Origin: Trichopria drosophilae
Taxonomy: Eukaryota; Arthropoda; Insecta; Hymenoptera; Diapriidae
Reading direction: 5' to 3'
DNA: 64,000 nt
Assembly: GCA_030407085.1 (NCBI GenBank)
Contig: CM059587.1
Location: forward strand, 73,459,001-73,523,000
The notes beneath the pieces are model-generated. The model made no database searches. It was not told where the DNA came from and was given only the letters and a program-made list of their open reading frames with translations. The translations under genes were made by a program, and so were the position numbers. Positions 12,052 to 23,407 of this stretch are shown one piece after another. Each line of letters opens with the position of its first letter. The first letter of the stretch is position 1.

Positions 12052-12499
12052 TGTAGTAATGGCGGTACCTTTGAATTATAATTCATAATAAACAAACGTT
12101 AATATTCGTGATTAATACTTTGGTGATTGTTTCGGGGTTGGTAGAAAAGAATGGATAGAATATGTATTTATATGTAATCATAATTTGCATTCAATCTGTC
12201 GTTTATGTTCTTAAGTGTAACATTTCTTTCCGCTACACCAACTTCCATTCTATGTTTTCTATATTTCATGCATTTCGACTTCACATAGATTTGCTCTTAT
12301 TACACATACCATTGTACATTTCCAGGGGCCACAAATGTACACCTCGATTGACCTCGATTGACCTCGATGTAACTTTTTGTATAGGCTGTGCAGTTCCCGT
12401 GCACTCTCTTACAAGTGTTTTGTGTGTGTACCGTTAAAGTTAATTTTTAAATTTTCTGTAATGCGAATTTTCAATCTTCCATGTATTTACATGTATATA

Positions 12500-13301
12500 C
12501 ACAGAATAACAAAAGTTTCAAAATAACAAAGAGGAAGAAAAAAGCAAAATGAAAAAAAAATGAAAAAAAAATGAAAGAAAAAAGATTCTTGATGCACCTC
12601 TATCTTCATCAATAAAAATTGGAAACATTTTTTTGGATTACATACCCGCGATAAACCCTAAAACTTTTCTATTTATATAACATTTTCCTAAGAAAAATTA
12701 ACCCCATACAGTTATTTTGCTGCACCTGGACTTCTGGAACATTCATCTTAACATGACCTTGACCCCTTGACACTGATCTGCAGCCCATGGGCAAGGTTAT
12801 ATTCGATTGTAAAATGTTAGGTTCTTTACGAATTCGCGATAAAAAATAAGGGTTTCCATTTGGAAAAACGGCCTTGACCTGGAAATGATCTTCAAGTGGT
12901 TAAAATGAAAGTCGCCATTATAGTTGTAGTAACTTCGATAACTGTAGTTATAAAAAAGACATATTCTCAAAAATGGAGAGCACAATTTTTTGTATGCTTT
13001 CCCAGTAAACACCGAAAATTGCGGTTCTATATTATGTAACCTGTACAAATTCTAACGTAACAGGCAATATAATCCAGATGTTACACCTAACGTTGCGGCT
13101 AATTGTTATTTCCCAATCAATGCGATACAACGGTAATATGACATACACATATTGTTATATTCAGGTTATAATCCTGTTATAAATACATATTATTTTCTTG
13201 AAATATACAGGAATTACCGAAAGTTTTGTTTATCTAAAATCTGTGCCAATTACATTATATAAAATCTTTAAAAGCTGTTAAATGATTCATATATTCGTTA
13301 C
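12500..13301 (+). repeat. Segmental tandem duplication, copy A (undisturbed)
   Basis: From ACAAAGAGGAAGAAAAAAGC to TGATTCATATATTCGTTAC, this 0.8 kb unit is repeated immediately downstream as copy B (13385-16660). Shared landmarks in order are GATGCACCTCTATCTTC, AACCCTAAAACTTTTCTAT, TATTTTGCTGCACCTGG, AAAAAATAAGGG, CTGTACAAATTCTAACG and ATCTAAAATCTGTGCCA. Copy A lacks all the insertions found in B, so it serves as the empty-site reference. The minus-strand frame at 12797-13048 has a counterpart in B at 14451-14645. Neither is a recognisable protein. Confidence 0.75.
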
Positions 13302-13610
13302 ATTGTTGAGCGGGATGTATTTACTACATTTCGCTTACAAGTTGAGACGTTGGATGTTTTATAATAACAACAAATTCAAATAGTAGTACCCAACAAAATA
13401 ACAAAAAGAAAGAAAAAAGCAAAACATAAAATAAAGAAAAGAAAAAAGATTCCTGATGCACTTCTATCTTCATGTAGTCAGAACTGGAAACATTTTTTTT
13501 AATTCTAAAATTGCTAAACAATGTACAAATCTTATGTTAATGTAACATCATACATATATCCAGGATAAATCCTAAAACTTTTCTATTTAACTTTTTTTTC
13601 TTAAATTGAT

Positions 13611-13977
13611 CGGCTTCGTGGCTCAGGCGGTTAACGCACTGGACTACGAAGTCGTAGGTCGTGAGTTCGATCCCCGTCTGGTGAACAATTTTTCGATTTC
13701 GTTTCCAAGCAGCAGCTCGCTGTTGGTTAGACGAGCCACGTTGTTTGTGTTTACGTTTCGAAAGTATTGTTTATCTGGCGGAAATCGACTCATGACCGCT
13801 GCTGTACTTGGTGTAGGTTTCTGCAGTCCTACATTTCATACACAAATGTGAAGTATGGCGCCATCTGTCTAAGTCGATCTGCAGCTCTCGCAAAATCATA
13901 GTAAAATAATAATAAGCCAACAATTGAGTAAAAAGGGCGATTCCGCCCGTTAATTAATTAATTAAAAAAAAAAAAAA
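13611..13977 (+). mobile_element. tRNA-derived SINE, tRNA-Arg-like head
   Basis: The 5' part reads CGGCTTCGTGGCTCAGGCGG with a Pol III A box (TGGCTCAGGCGG) and, about 45 bp on, a B box (GAGTTCGATCCCC). The anticodon position would read ACG, suggesting a tRNA-Arg source, although the acceptor and anticodon stems no longer pair well. An unrelated body follows, with GGCGCCATCTGTCTAAG and GGCGATTCCGCCCG, then a TTAA-type repeat and a long A tail. The target-site duplication AAATTGA (13603-13609 and 13978-13984) flanks it. Copy A of the surrounding duplication lacks the insertion. Confidence 0.75.
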
Positions 13978-13992
13978 AAATTGAACCTCGTA

Positions 13993-14246
13993 CAGTGGTT
14001 CCCGCCTTAAGTTATACCATCCAAAGTTATATGTTTATCCTACGTTATACGATCGCCTTGCCCAAACTTATACCAATCTCTTCCTCTTCTTCCCTCACCA
14101 CGTTGTTTCGCTGAGTCACACTCGCAGAAACACCAATTGCACAGATATAAACAAATTGACGGAAGTGGAGATAGTGAGGGGCTATAACTTTGGATAAACT
14201 TCCGTCATGTTGAAAGAACCGGCCTATAACTTAAGACGGGGATAGT
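13993..14246. mobile_element. Pogo/Tigger-like MITE, AAGTTATACC type (decayed ends)
   Basis: Starts CAGTGGTTCCCGCCTTAAGT after a TA. It has AAGTTATACC-like words four times near the left side and CTATAACTTTGG / CTATAACTTAAG inverted near the right. The core GTGGAGATAGTGAGGGGC matches the better preserved copy at 23408-23682. The right terminus has lost the perfect CTACTG. Copy A of the host duplication is uninterrupted here. Confidence 0.65.
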
Positions 14247-14306
14247 AGCTATTTTGCTGCACCTGGAACATTCGACACGACCTTGACACTGTTCTGCAGG
14301 TCATAA

Positions 14307-14413
14307 CCCTGCAAACACAAAAGTAACAGTTATGTAACAACTATGTAACATTTATGTATCAATGTAACCATTACGTAAATATAACATAACTGTTACTTTC
14401 CGTGATTGCAGGG
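14307..14413. mobile_element. 107 bp palindromic MITE, copy 1
   Basis: Runs from CCCTGCAAACACAAAAGTAA to its inverse GTTACTTTCCGTGATTGCAGGG, with TATGTAAC-type words throughout. Three further copies of exactly 107 bp are at 49587-49693, 49815-49921 and 54826-54932. It lies in copy B of the local duplication and is absent from copy A. The target duplication is too short to determine. Confidence 0.75.
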
Positions 14414-14690
14414 AAGCAAGGTTGTATTCGATTGTAGAATATTACGTTCTTTACAAATTCGTGATAAAAAATAAGGGCTTCCATTTGAAAAAAGATCTTG
14501 ACCTTAAAATGATCTTCAAAGGGGTAAATTTAAACTCTCCATTATAGTTCCAGTAACACTTCTTTTCGGTAACTCTGTAGTTATAAAAAAGACATCGTCT
14601 CAAATTTGGAGAACACAATTTTTGGTATGCTTTCCCAGTTATCACCGAAAAATGCGGTTATATAACAATTCTGCAATCTGTACAAATTCT

Positions 14691-16426
14691 GGGTGCACCT
14701 TAAAATCCCGACAAATAAAAAAACAGACACTTCAAAACACAGACATTAAAAAAAACCACATTAAAAAAAACAGACATTAAAAAAAAACAGACATTTCAAA
14801 ATACAGACGTTCAAAAACAATACAGTAGAACCCCTCTTATTTCAATTGCCCCTCTTATTTGAATCGTTTCCCCTCAGGCCTTCCCCCACCACCGCTCGAA
14901 CATCTCGATACAGTTTACAATGTTTACACCATCAAAGTTGTACAGTGTAAATACCGTTTAACCTAAATTTGCAAACATGTATAGTCGGTAGACTGATATG
15001 TAATGAAATTTCAAATTAATTTAAAATTTTGCATCAAACTCATGATGTACATCATACAAATTATTCGAGAAGCTGCTAATTTCGTAAAATAAAAGTGCAC
15101 ATTTGAAGGTTAGGATGTTGTCAATTTTTAATGATGGGTATTTCAAGACCTCCACAAAAATTGAAAAGTCTTTCATTTGCAAACTAACAAACAAATCCAA
15201 TATCAGCAGCTTAGTACGGAATTTGAAATGATTTGAAGCTTTCATTAATCATATTTGCAAATTTGGGTTAAATATTGTCTCCTGTATTCATTTCGGTCTT
15301 AATCAGAGTGTATTTCTTTGTGAAACAAAAAATGATTAATACATAATTATATGTAAGTAATAAAGTGCGTAATGTAAATTTAAAATGTTTATTTCTACAC
15401 TCGAATGCAGATATAAATGACCATAAATAAATGCGAAATGTTGCAGTCTTTATTTATCACATTAAGCACGAGTTGTGATCTCGTTACAGCTTTATCCAAA
15501 TTTAAAATTCTCTACACATTTTTCAGATAAATTATATATATGGGTCATTCCATACGAAAAGGCAAATGGCTGACTCCACTCGTAGTTTGAATCAATGTCA
15601 ATGGTACAGGGCTCAAATTGTAGCATTTTGTTAAAGAATCGAATCCCGTCTGGTACTTTTTAAAATTGTCAAAATGGCGGCCATCCAGAGCCATATGTAA
15701 CATTACTTGACGATTTTTGTTGTTTAAACTTACAATAAATTTACTGTTTGTAATTAAAATTGCCCTAAACATATTCTTCTTATGTTTCTGAGGTCGCCAA
15801 ACATGACTATGTGGTCGAAATAATAAAAATTCAAAGTGGCGAATCCAAAATGGCGGTCACATTTTGAAAAATAGACTGGATTCATCTGAATCTTGATATG
15901 TGGAGGATTTTCGGGTCGTTGAAGTGAGATTTGTGAACAAAATTAAAAAATTAAAAATGGCAAATCCAAAATGGCGGCCAATTTTTAAAAAAATTGCCTG
16001 TATTCTGCTAAATCTTGATATTTAGGGAGTTTTGGGGTCGCTGAACTGAAATTTGTGATCTAACAAAAATAAAAAGATATCAGATAGTATCATCCACTAT
16101 TAAAGCGTTAAGTAGAGTAAGGGGGTAAGGGGAAATTTCAAATAAGAGGGGTCCGCGCCATCTTGAAAACCACGACCGGTTGAAATAAGAGGGGTTCTAC
16201 TGTACATTTCAATAAACAGTCATTCAAGGTAAAAAATGTTTGACCAAGAGATTCATTTTATAGGTCACTTGGAGGTCAAATCAATTGTTGACCTGTTTGT
16301 TTTTTTAAATGTCTGGGTTATTAATGTCTGTATTTTGAAACGTCTTGTTTCTTAATGTCTGCTTTTTTAATCTCTGTTTTTTGAAGTATCTGTTTTTTTG
16401 ATTTGTTGGAATTTTGAGGTGTACCC
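14691..16426. mobile_element. 1.7 kb TIR element with 8 bp target duplication
   Basis: Ends GGGTGCACCTTAAAATCCCG and, inverted, GGGTACACCTCAAAATTCC. Direct flanks are CAAATTCT (14683-14690) and CAAATTCG (16427-16434), whereas copy A of the host duplication reads CAAATTCTAACG uninterrupted. Just inside both ends lie runs of CAGACATTAAAAAAAA-like units. An 8 bp duplication is typical of hAT, P and Merlin groups; I cannot choose between them. There is no transposase. It contains the pogo-like element 14823-16202. Confidence 0.7.
14823..16202. mobile_element. Pogo/Tigger-like element, CTTATTTCAATT type
   Basis: Begins CAGTAGAACCCCTCTTATTT after TA and ends AAATAAGAGGGGTTCTACTG before TA. The terminal word is repeated subterminally (CCCCTCTTATTTGAATCG at left, CAAATAAGAGGGG at right). 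The 1.4 kb interior contains AT-rich sequence and, at 15540-16070, three copies of the AAAATGGCGG-containing dispersed repeat spaced about 120-180 bp apart. No transposase frame is recognisable. Confidence 0.7.
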
Positions 16427-16702
16427 CAAATTCGAACGTAACAGGTATACGTAACGTTCTGGTTGGTTGTTATTTTTCAGTAAATGCGATATAACGGTAA
16501 TATATTATATTCAGGTTATAATCCTACAATAATGTTACAAATACATATTATTTTCTTGAAATATACAGGAATTACAGAAAGTTTTGCTTATCTAAAATCT
16601 GTGCCAGTTACATTATATAAAATCATTAAAAGATGTTAAATGATTCATATACTCGTTACCTATTTGAAATTGCGCGGGCGCCAATTCGTAGAATGTATAC
16701 AT

Positions 16703-16723
16703 TATATATATATATATATATAA
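16703..16723. repeat. (TA)n microsatellite
   Basis: An uninterrupted TATATA run directly downstream of the copy B duplication boundary. Confidence 0.85.
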
Positions 16724-17279
16724 CTTTCGCCCGCCAAATTTACTTCATTTGAACCAGTGGGCATTGGCAAAAATGGGAAGCAATTTGTACGGATTTATTG
16801 ATTTTTTATTAATTTAGTACTACTTACTTTATTTACAGTTGTCGCCTCCAATATTTAGAGGAATACATAACTTCATAAATCATCAGTGGATTGATAAACT
16901 GATCAACAGCACGAACGCAGTCTCTAATAATGAAACATAACCTATTCGCAACATTTCATCAAGAATATATGCAACATCATGAACATCTAAATGTACTAAT
17001 GTTACATTTATGTTATATTACCGTTATATCTCACTGACTGAGAAATAACAACTAGAACATTACCCGAACATTTAGGTTAAGAATTTTCAAAAATTTATGT
17101 AAATGGTAATGGGTTTCCATAAATCTCTTTCCATTTCCCTTTGTTCGAGCAGAAACTTACGTAAAAAATATATACGTACGCTGGCATTTTGTATATAATT
17201 GAATGTATTTTACAATTGTATTGTATGTTGTGTTTATTTAGATATAGATAATACGCGCGAAATATTTATGTAAAAAAAA

Positions 17280-17683
17280 AACCGATATTGCAGATAAAGG
17301 TAAATTAAAGCGCAAGCGTACATGCGCACTTGCGACCATTTAACCTGCAGGTGTAAAGAACGCCGACTCTTAGGTGATTACTTTTCTTTGTAAATATCAG
17401 TGACTAATTTTCTTTCAATTTTGTAATATTCGAATTTGTCATCTTCCGTTTCATTTTATAAGATAAAGCTCATGATTTTTCCTTGCCGATTGTAGTAAAA
17501 CTTTTGTTATTTTCTACATAATTGACTCATCATTAATCATGTTTATGATAAAGTTAATTGTTACGCGTTGAAAATATACACAACTTTGCCAACCATAAAT
17601 ATTAATGTAAAAATAGTTAATGAATATAGATAACATAACGAGGTTAGGTTACTGTTAAAGTGCAATCAAGAGCAAGCGCAAAA
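17280..17683 (+). promoter_or_regulatory. Upstream region of SPTLC1
   Basis: The 400 bp before the SPTLC1 start codon contain GCGCAAGCGTACATGCGCAC (17308-17327), an NRF1/Ewg-like cluster, which is unusual in this AT-rich setting and typical of TATA-less housekeeping promoters. No TATA box stands out near a predictable start site. Transcription start is unknown; this is a positional inference. Confidence 0.35.
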
Positions 17684-19158
17684 ATGAACGACAAATTCGT
17701 ATTTCTCGAATCGATGGATATCCTTGGTACAATACCACAATACCAAACATTGTTGTTTACCTTCATTGTACTGTGGATAACCTGGCTAGTTGCTAAAAGA
17801 ATCTACAGTACACGAAGAGAGTATTACGATGAAGACGAAGTGGAAAAAAAGTTATCCGAATGGACTCCAGAACCTTTGGTACCTGAAACAGACGTTAATC
17901 ATCCTTCGCTGAAACCTAGAGTAGTGTCAACAATGATCGGTAAACGAATAGTAGTTGATAATGTTGATTGCTTGAATCTTGGTACACACAATTACCTAAA
18001 TCTCAGTGAAAATGCAGAAATTCACGAAAAAGCTATTGCTGCTATTAAAAAGTATGGTGTAGGTTCGTGTGGTCCTCGAGGCTTTTATGGCACTGTTGAC
18101 GTACATTTAGAACTTGAAGAAAGAATCGCTAAATTCTTAAACGTTGAAGAAGCTATTGTATACTCTTACGGTTTCAATACGATAGCATCTGCTATTCCTG
18201 CTTATTGTAAACGTAAAGATCTTATATTTGTTGACGAAGACGTTCATTTTGCTGTGCAAAAAGGTTTAGATGCAACTCGTGCAAATGTTAGATACTTCAA
18301 ACACAACAATGTTGACGATTTAGAAAATTTATTAAAAGAACAAGCGAAGAAAGATGCAAAGAATCCTAAGAAAGCTGCAACAGTTAGACGATTTCTTATC
18401 GTGGAAGGAATTTATCTGAATTCTGGTCATTTGTGTCCATTACCTGAAATGGTGGCTCTGTGCAGAAAATACAAATTAAGAATCTTTGTCGATGAATCTA
18501 TTTCGTTTGGAACTATCGGAAGTACTGGCAGAGGAATAACGGAACACTTTGGAATAAATATTGATGAAATCGATTTAGTTATGGGTATGTTTTATGATTA
18601 AATTTCTCTAAATTCTTAATTTTTGGCTTTTTACCTCCATTAGGGACTTTGGAATGGTCAGTCGGATCCATCGGTGGATTTTGTGCCGGATCTTCATACA
18701 TCGTCGAACATCAACGTCTCTCAGGACTCGGCTACTGTTTCTCAGCATCGCAACCCCCCCTTCTAACAACAGCAGCTACTAAAGCCCTCGACATTATGGA
18801 AAACAGTCCACAACTTTTCCAAAAATTAAAAGAAAATTGTGAAAAATTCGATGATGGTTTTAAATCTTCTCCGCACTTAGTATGCACAAGTTTTAAACAT
18901 TCACCGGTTAAACATTTGTATCTTCAAAAAAGACTTGAAGATTCTGAAGAACAACAATTAATACAGAAGATATCGTTGGAGTGTTTTGAAAATGGTTTAG
19001 GAGTTATTTTGCCTGCTTATTTGAATGTTGAACGGCAAATGCCACGATCCAGTTTGAGAATTTGCATTTCAGTATCGCTAAATGACGAGGACATTGCATT
19101 TGCTGTAGAAGTATTAAACAAGTGTGCTGAGAAAGTGCTTGGCTCAGTGAGCTTATAA
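17684..19158 (+). CDS. SPTLC1: Serine palmitoyltransferase subunit 1
   Basis: Two exons, 17684-18584 and 18644-19158, joined across a 59 bp GT-AG intron (codon ATG-G|GG restores MGTLEW). The product is 471 aa, close to the 473 aa of the human protein, and looks complete. SPTLC1 pairs with SPTLC2 in the ER membrane to condense serine with palmitoyl-CoA, the first committed step of sphingolipid synthesis. Visible features are an N-terminal membrane segment (about residues 24-43, LLFTFIVLWITWLVAK), then the aminotransferase fold with GVGSCGPRGFYGT. Cys129 there corresponds to the neuropathy-associated Cys133 of human SPTLC1. LVMGTLEWSVGSIGGFC lies where the catalytic subunit carries its PLP lysine; the lysine is absent, as expected for subunit 1. 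The ATG at 17684 is preferred over an upstream in-frame GTG. Family assignment is secure. Confidence 0.96.
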
Positions 19159-19268
19159 AAGTGTTGATCGCTACAATATTTAACAGTATTTTGTGAGGAC
19201 GATGTGACGAAGTAATGACGAATATTTATTTTTATTGCTTAGCTATGACATACAGAAGAGGAATTTGC

Positions 19269-19274
19269 AATAAA
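19269..19274 (+). terminator. Likely polyadenylation signal of SPTLC1
   Basis: AATAAA lies 111 bp after the SPTLC1 stop codon and is followed within 20-30 bp by T-rich sequence. It is the first canonical signal on the strand. No transcript evidence is available. Confidence 0.55.
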
Positions 19275-19859
19275 TGTTTATTTCCTCAATTTAATCCTTG
19301 CATTTATTTCAGTTCCTTAAAGTTTAAAGTTATACTTTTTACTTGAAACCCATGTGTACCTGTTATTTAAATGATTTTTGGTAAAATAGGTCGGTAAACT
19401 CGGATGGTAAAATGGACTGGGCGGTATTTTTAGGTTATAATTCGATACAATACGATTAAATACATCCGAATACTTTACAAAATTTAATAAACTTTGGATT
19501 CAGTTGAATATACTTTTCAAAATATTCATGTCGAGTATGTTTAATTTATCAATTTCGATTACAAAAAAATTAACGAATTATCATTCACGGATTCAAAATA
19601 GAATTAAAGTTCGGTGGAATTCGTAATCTTAATATTTTTTAATAAATTTTCGTTTACTTGGATTTTCTTATGTTTTAATTCAATCTAATTCGACAGTCAA
19701 CAGACTAAAACATTAACTTACTCTTTTCGAAAACATGAACAAAGCATCGTAAATTTCATTTTGGTAATTGATAACACGAGTGAATGCAATTGTCTAACAT
19801 AAATATTTATTTACTTTGATTCTTACTTCATAACAAAAGTAATAAATAATGACTCTAAT

Positions 19860-20060
19860 GTATTAAAACGAGATAAATTCAAAATGGAAGATCCAATATG
19901 GCCGATAATATTCGGAAAAATTGAGTAAAAATTGTAAAAATTAGTAGCGTCTTTTTTGCAGTCGTTGATTTTGATTCTGATGTCTCTTTATAGAAATTCA
20001 AAATGCTGGATTCGAAATGGGGGAAATATTTGTGAAAAATGAACGAAGTTCGTGCAGAAT
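19860..20060 (+). repeat. Decayed copies of the AAAATGGCGG dispersed repeat
   Basis: AAAATGGAAGATCCAATATGG and, about 120 bp on, AAATGCTGGATTCGAAATGG match the two-part core (CAAAATGGCGGATCCAATAT) of the repeat found at many sites in this window. Both copies are diverged. Confidence 0.5.
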
Positions 20061-20128
20061 GTTGCTATCACGTGGCATTTTCTAGAAAAGTGAGGTTAAG
20101 TGTGTAAAAATGTTCGTTTTTGAGATTA

Positions 20129-20195
20129 CAGTAGCCCTCCTCCTAAGTTATACCGTCGGTTCTTTCAAAATGGCGGAAATTTGTGCAAAGTTAAT
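20129..20195. mobile_element. Truncated pogo-like MITE end, AAGTTATACC type
   Basis: CAGTAGCCCTCCTCCTAAGT follows TA, then GTCGGTTCTTTCAAAATGGCGG. This matches, inverted, the right end of the 23408-23682 element. The match stops after about 65 bp, and the CCCAACAAAC element starts a few bases later. Confidence 0.6.
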
Positions 20196-20203
20196 GCCAC
20201 TAC

Positions 20204-20930
20204 CCCAACAAACCAAAAAGTATACGAAAAATCTGTGTACGATTTAGTACGAAATAAGTCTGTTTTTTTTTCCGCTCTTTCAGTTACGATTGCGAGTGTA
20301 TACGATATTATACGCAGTACATAAACGCACATAACCTCAAAGAAACGATTACAGTATGTACTCCTTCCCTTATTCTAATTTTTTCTCTTCTCCTATTCTA
20401 ATATTTCCCCTCACGCGTTCTCCCCACTGGCGTGTGTTGACGTGTGGATTTTTTAAATACAAATAACGACGCATGCGCAACAAAAGAAAAAGAGACAAGA
20501 GTGTGACTACAAATCTAAGTAGTGGGGGAGAGGGGAACATTAGAATAAGGGAAGAAGGCCGCCATCTTGCCTGACTGGACAAATTAGAATAAGGGAAGGA
20601 CTACTGTACTTTGGATTATGGAATGATTTGAACTCAAAACTCTAAAACAGAACATTTCTTTGAGAATTATGAAATATGAAAAACGATATATTCAATTCTT
20701 CGATTAAATTGACAGAATTTAAAGCTATTCTAAGCCGCAACAAATCAATTTTTGGAATGCGTTAAATACGGTATCGTATAAGATCGAATGAATTCAATTC
20801 TTTCAAAAAGGAATTACACGTCATATAAAATAGTATGAATTTGAATAAGGATCTCTGATAATCAATACGCCACTAGAAAGAAACAGGATGCAAAATATCG
20901 ATTCCGTATATTTCTTTCTGATTTATTGGG
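20204..20930. mobile_element. CCCAACAAACG-family TIR element, copy 2, with nested MITE
   Basis: Collinear with copy 1 at 7431, from CCCAACAAACCAAAAAGTAT to the inverted end TTCTGATTTATTGGG. It is interrupted after AAACGATTA by a pogo-like MITE (20352-20606). Copy 1 reads AAACGATTACTTTGG without interruption at that point. Confidence 0.75.
20352..20606. mobile_element. Pogo/Tigger-like MITE, TTATTCTAATT type, nested
   Basis: Ends CAGTATGTACTCCTTCCCTT and, inverted, CAGTAGTCCTTCCCTTATTC. The CTTATTCTAATT word is present four times, two per side. The middle holds ACGACGCATGCGCAAC and GGCCGCCATCTTGCC. Flanking TA dinucleotides (20350-20351 and 20607-20608), compared with the uninterrupted copy at 7570-7580, show a TA target duplication directly. 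Confidence 0.85.
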
Positions 20931-21402
20931 GTGTTAAATGTGTTTTTTCGGCCACAGTTCGAATTTGTTGTGGCAAAAAAGAATTGACACGGAGGAATTT
21001 TCCAGATATTTCCAGAAACATTTTCTTTCCTTTTAAGTCCATTCTTGCCCAGAGTAAATTCTCTTTTGCTATTAAAACCAATGGAAATAGTGCAAAAACT
21101 CACGGTTTGACAGACTTAACCTCACTTTTGTAGAGAATCCGACGTAATAGGAAAATTCTGCCAGCGCCATCTGTTTTGGCACGAAAAATCCCTTTGAAAA
21201 CACGGGTGGTATTTAATTCGTAGAAAAAAGTGGAATTCGCTGCGCAGTGTTATGAATCATAAAAGTTCGAAATGCCAATTTGAAGGACAATAGTTTAAAA
21301 AATTTGGCGAAATTCGTGAAAATTCGCGGTTTATAATGATGAAGTAATGCGATAAATACAAATTTTGTAATAATTGTTGAAGCACAATCTTTTTTACTCC
21401 CA

Positions 21403-22894
21403 AGCAAACGAAAATTCATTGAAGATCCATTGGAATTCATTCACTGCATCACTTCTGAATTCGTTTTCTTAGCTTCTGCAATGAATTTCAATGAAAAAAT
21501 GTGTTTCAATGATTTTGAATATAGTAGAATGAAGAAATGATTTCGTTGAATGAATTTCAATGGAAAAATAGTTATATTTGCCTCGAGTGAATTTGAATGG
21601 ATAGTAATTATTACAGGACAACAAATTTAACGATTTTTAATCGAAAAAAAAAATTAGATGAAAATGGAACTGATATGAATGAAATCGAATAGGTTATTAC
21701 TAATAGCAAGGTTGGGAGGTAAATGACTTTCAATGGAAATAAAATATTTAAATGAAACAACCGTTCAAAAATACCAAAAAGTTGGTTCTTTATCAATTTT
21801 TGACGAGGAATTCAAAGATAGTATAATAAAAATTGTAAAAAAATTGTTTGACCCAATACAATTTTTTCCTCGAAAAGAAATGGAATTTTTTAAAATCCAT
21901 GCGTAATTATTTCAGAAATACGCTTTTCTGTTCACCAAACTTTTTTTGAATGTTTAAACTAATTTAGCCAATTGTAATGGTTCCAAGAAATTCGTTCTTG
22001 AGTAACTTTTGACGCGAAAATCAGTGTTGTTGGAATAAAAAAAATTGTTTTTTAAATTTAATTTCTTTAAGTCTATCCGTAATTTTTAAAAAATGTGTTT
22101 TTATGTTCACCCAAATTTTTGAAATTTTTAAATCAATTTAGAAGAAAGTAGTAATGCCAAAATAAAAATTAAAAATTACTGAATCGAATTTTCAAAATTT
22201 CAGTTTCATAAAGGCAATTCTAACATTTTGTTATGCTCTCTTTAAAAAAATCAAAGTAATTTGTCGAGAATTGACCCAGAATTTTCTGCAATATCGAAAA
22301 ATCGTGTACTGCAGAAAATTCTCGGCCAATTCTCTTTAATTGTATTTAATTCTTTTCAGAAGGTTGTAAACAATGGTTGGAATTGCCTTTATGAAGCCCG
22401 AATTAAAAAAAAATTAGTCGGTACTTTTAATTTACATTTTTTTAGCTTTGATTACTACATTATGGTACCCCCTTAAGGTAGTCTAATCTACTCTAAAAGA
22501 TTTTTATTAGTAAACCTTTTCAGGTATTCTGCCAGATTTACACCTTGAAAAACACCATAGTACTAGAAAATTACTACAATTAAAATATTAGCAATATATA
22601 TAAAATAATTACCATAATATAATAATAAATAATTTGAAAAATTAATATATAAAATGTACAACCTTTTATTAGTACAAAATCATTAAAAAATGCGAAAGTC
22701 AATGAAATTGAATGAATTTCAATAATATAATAATCACGTACTGAAATCAATGATTTTAAAACAATAGAAAATAATTGGTTACAGCTCTGTTGAATAGATT
22801 TCTATTGATATTTAATGATTAAGAAAACCAATTCAAATCTATTGAGATTTATTCAAAATCACTCAATGAATTTCAATGAATTTTCGATTGCGGG
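21403..22894 (+). mobile_element. 1.5 kb TIR element rich in ATTGAAATTCATT, copy 1
   Basis: Ends carry CGAAAATTCATTGAAGATCC and, inverted, CGAAAATTCATTGAAATTC. The word ATTGAAATTCATTGAA and variants recur at both ends. A homologous copy in opposite orientation occupies 51935-53330 in the GCLC intron, sharing for example GTACAACCTTTTATTAGTAC and GGTACCCCCTTAAGGTAGTC. Open frames here are short and not conserved between copies. Non-coding. Confidence 0.7.
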
Positions 22895-23010
22895 GTGAAA
22901 AACTAATAAGTTTCTGAAGGCCCTGAATACTAATTTTGACAAACTTAGCTCAGTTTATCCAATTATTATTCGCCACATTGTATCTGCCATTTTGAATTTC
23001 GTACGTAACT

Positions 23011-23120
23011 GAGACAGCAACATAGAAAATAGTTCAGAATGATTTCGAAATGTCCCACTTTCTGCGAGTTTTCTGAACATGATGTCATTATGAGATCTTT
23101 ATGAACTTGTTGAAAATTTG
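23011..23120 (+). mobile_element. CAGACAGCAAAAT-family MITE, partial
   Basis: GAGACAGCAACATAGAAAAT, TTCAGAATGATTTCGAAATG, CCCACTTTCTGCGAG and TTTTCTGAACATGATGTC match the left half and axis of the element at 11186. The right arm is missing. Confidence 0.6.
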
Positions 23121-23407
23121 AACTTGTTACTAATGACCAATGGAAAGTGAATCACGTGATAAACACATACATATGTATGGTCATCACGAACGTTTTTGCT
23201 ACTGGTATTAATAAAATTGTCTAAAAGGACATTGCAAATTTCACAAACGGTTACGCGAGTTCGTACCAAAGGATTCCTACGACCTAGTTGCGTTTGTCGC
23301 CGACGGGCGCGTACGCAATACTCATAAGTTTGTTGTGCTTCCGTTATAGAAATGAGTTTTTATTCCGATAAAAGCAGATCAAATGACATGTTCAAAGAAT
23401 GCACATA

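Larger units (their letters stand above)
13385..16660 (+). repeat. Segmental tandem duplication, copy B with nested insertions
   Basis: Same order of landmarks as copy A but expanded from about 0.8 to 3.3 kb by a SINE (13611-13977), a pogo-like MITE (13993-14246), a 107 bp palindromic MITE (14307-14413) and a 1736 bp TIR element (14691-16426). The last contains another pogo-like element (14823-16202). Removing these restores a unit collinear with copy A, ending at CTCGTTAC (16660). Confidence 0.75.

Noticed and set aside
13611..13684. Functional tRNA-Arg gene
   Set aside because: A and B boxes are good, but acceptor and anticodon stems do not pair, and the sequence continues into a SINE body with A tail and target duplication.
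12797..14645. Similar minus-strand frames (GKAYKKLCSP / GKAYQKLCSP) as a small gene pair
   Set aside because: They are explained by the tandem duplication; other frames are equally conserved, and differences include indels that break the frame.
17660..17683. Upstream GTG as SPTLC1 start
   Set aside because: In frame, but GTG is not a normal animal start; the ATG at 17684 gives the expected family length.
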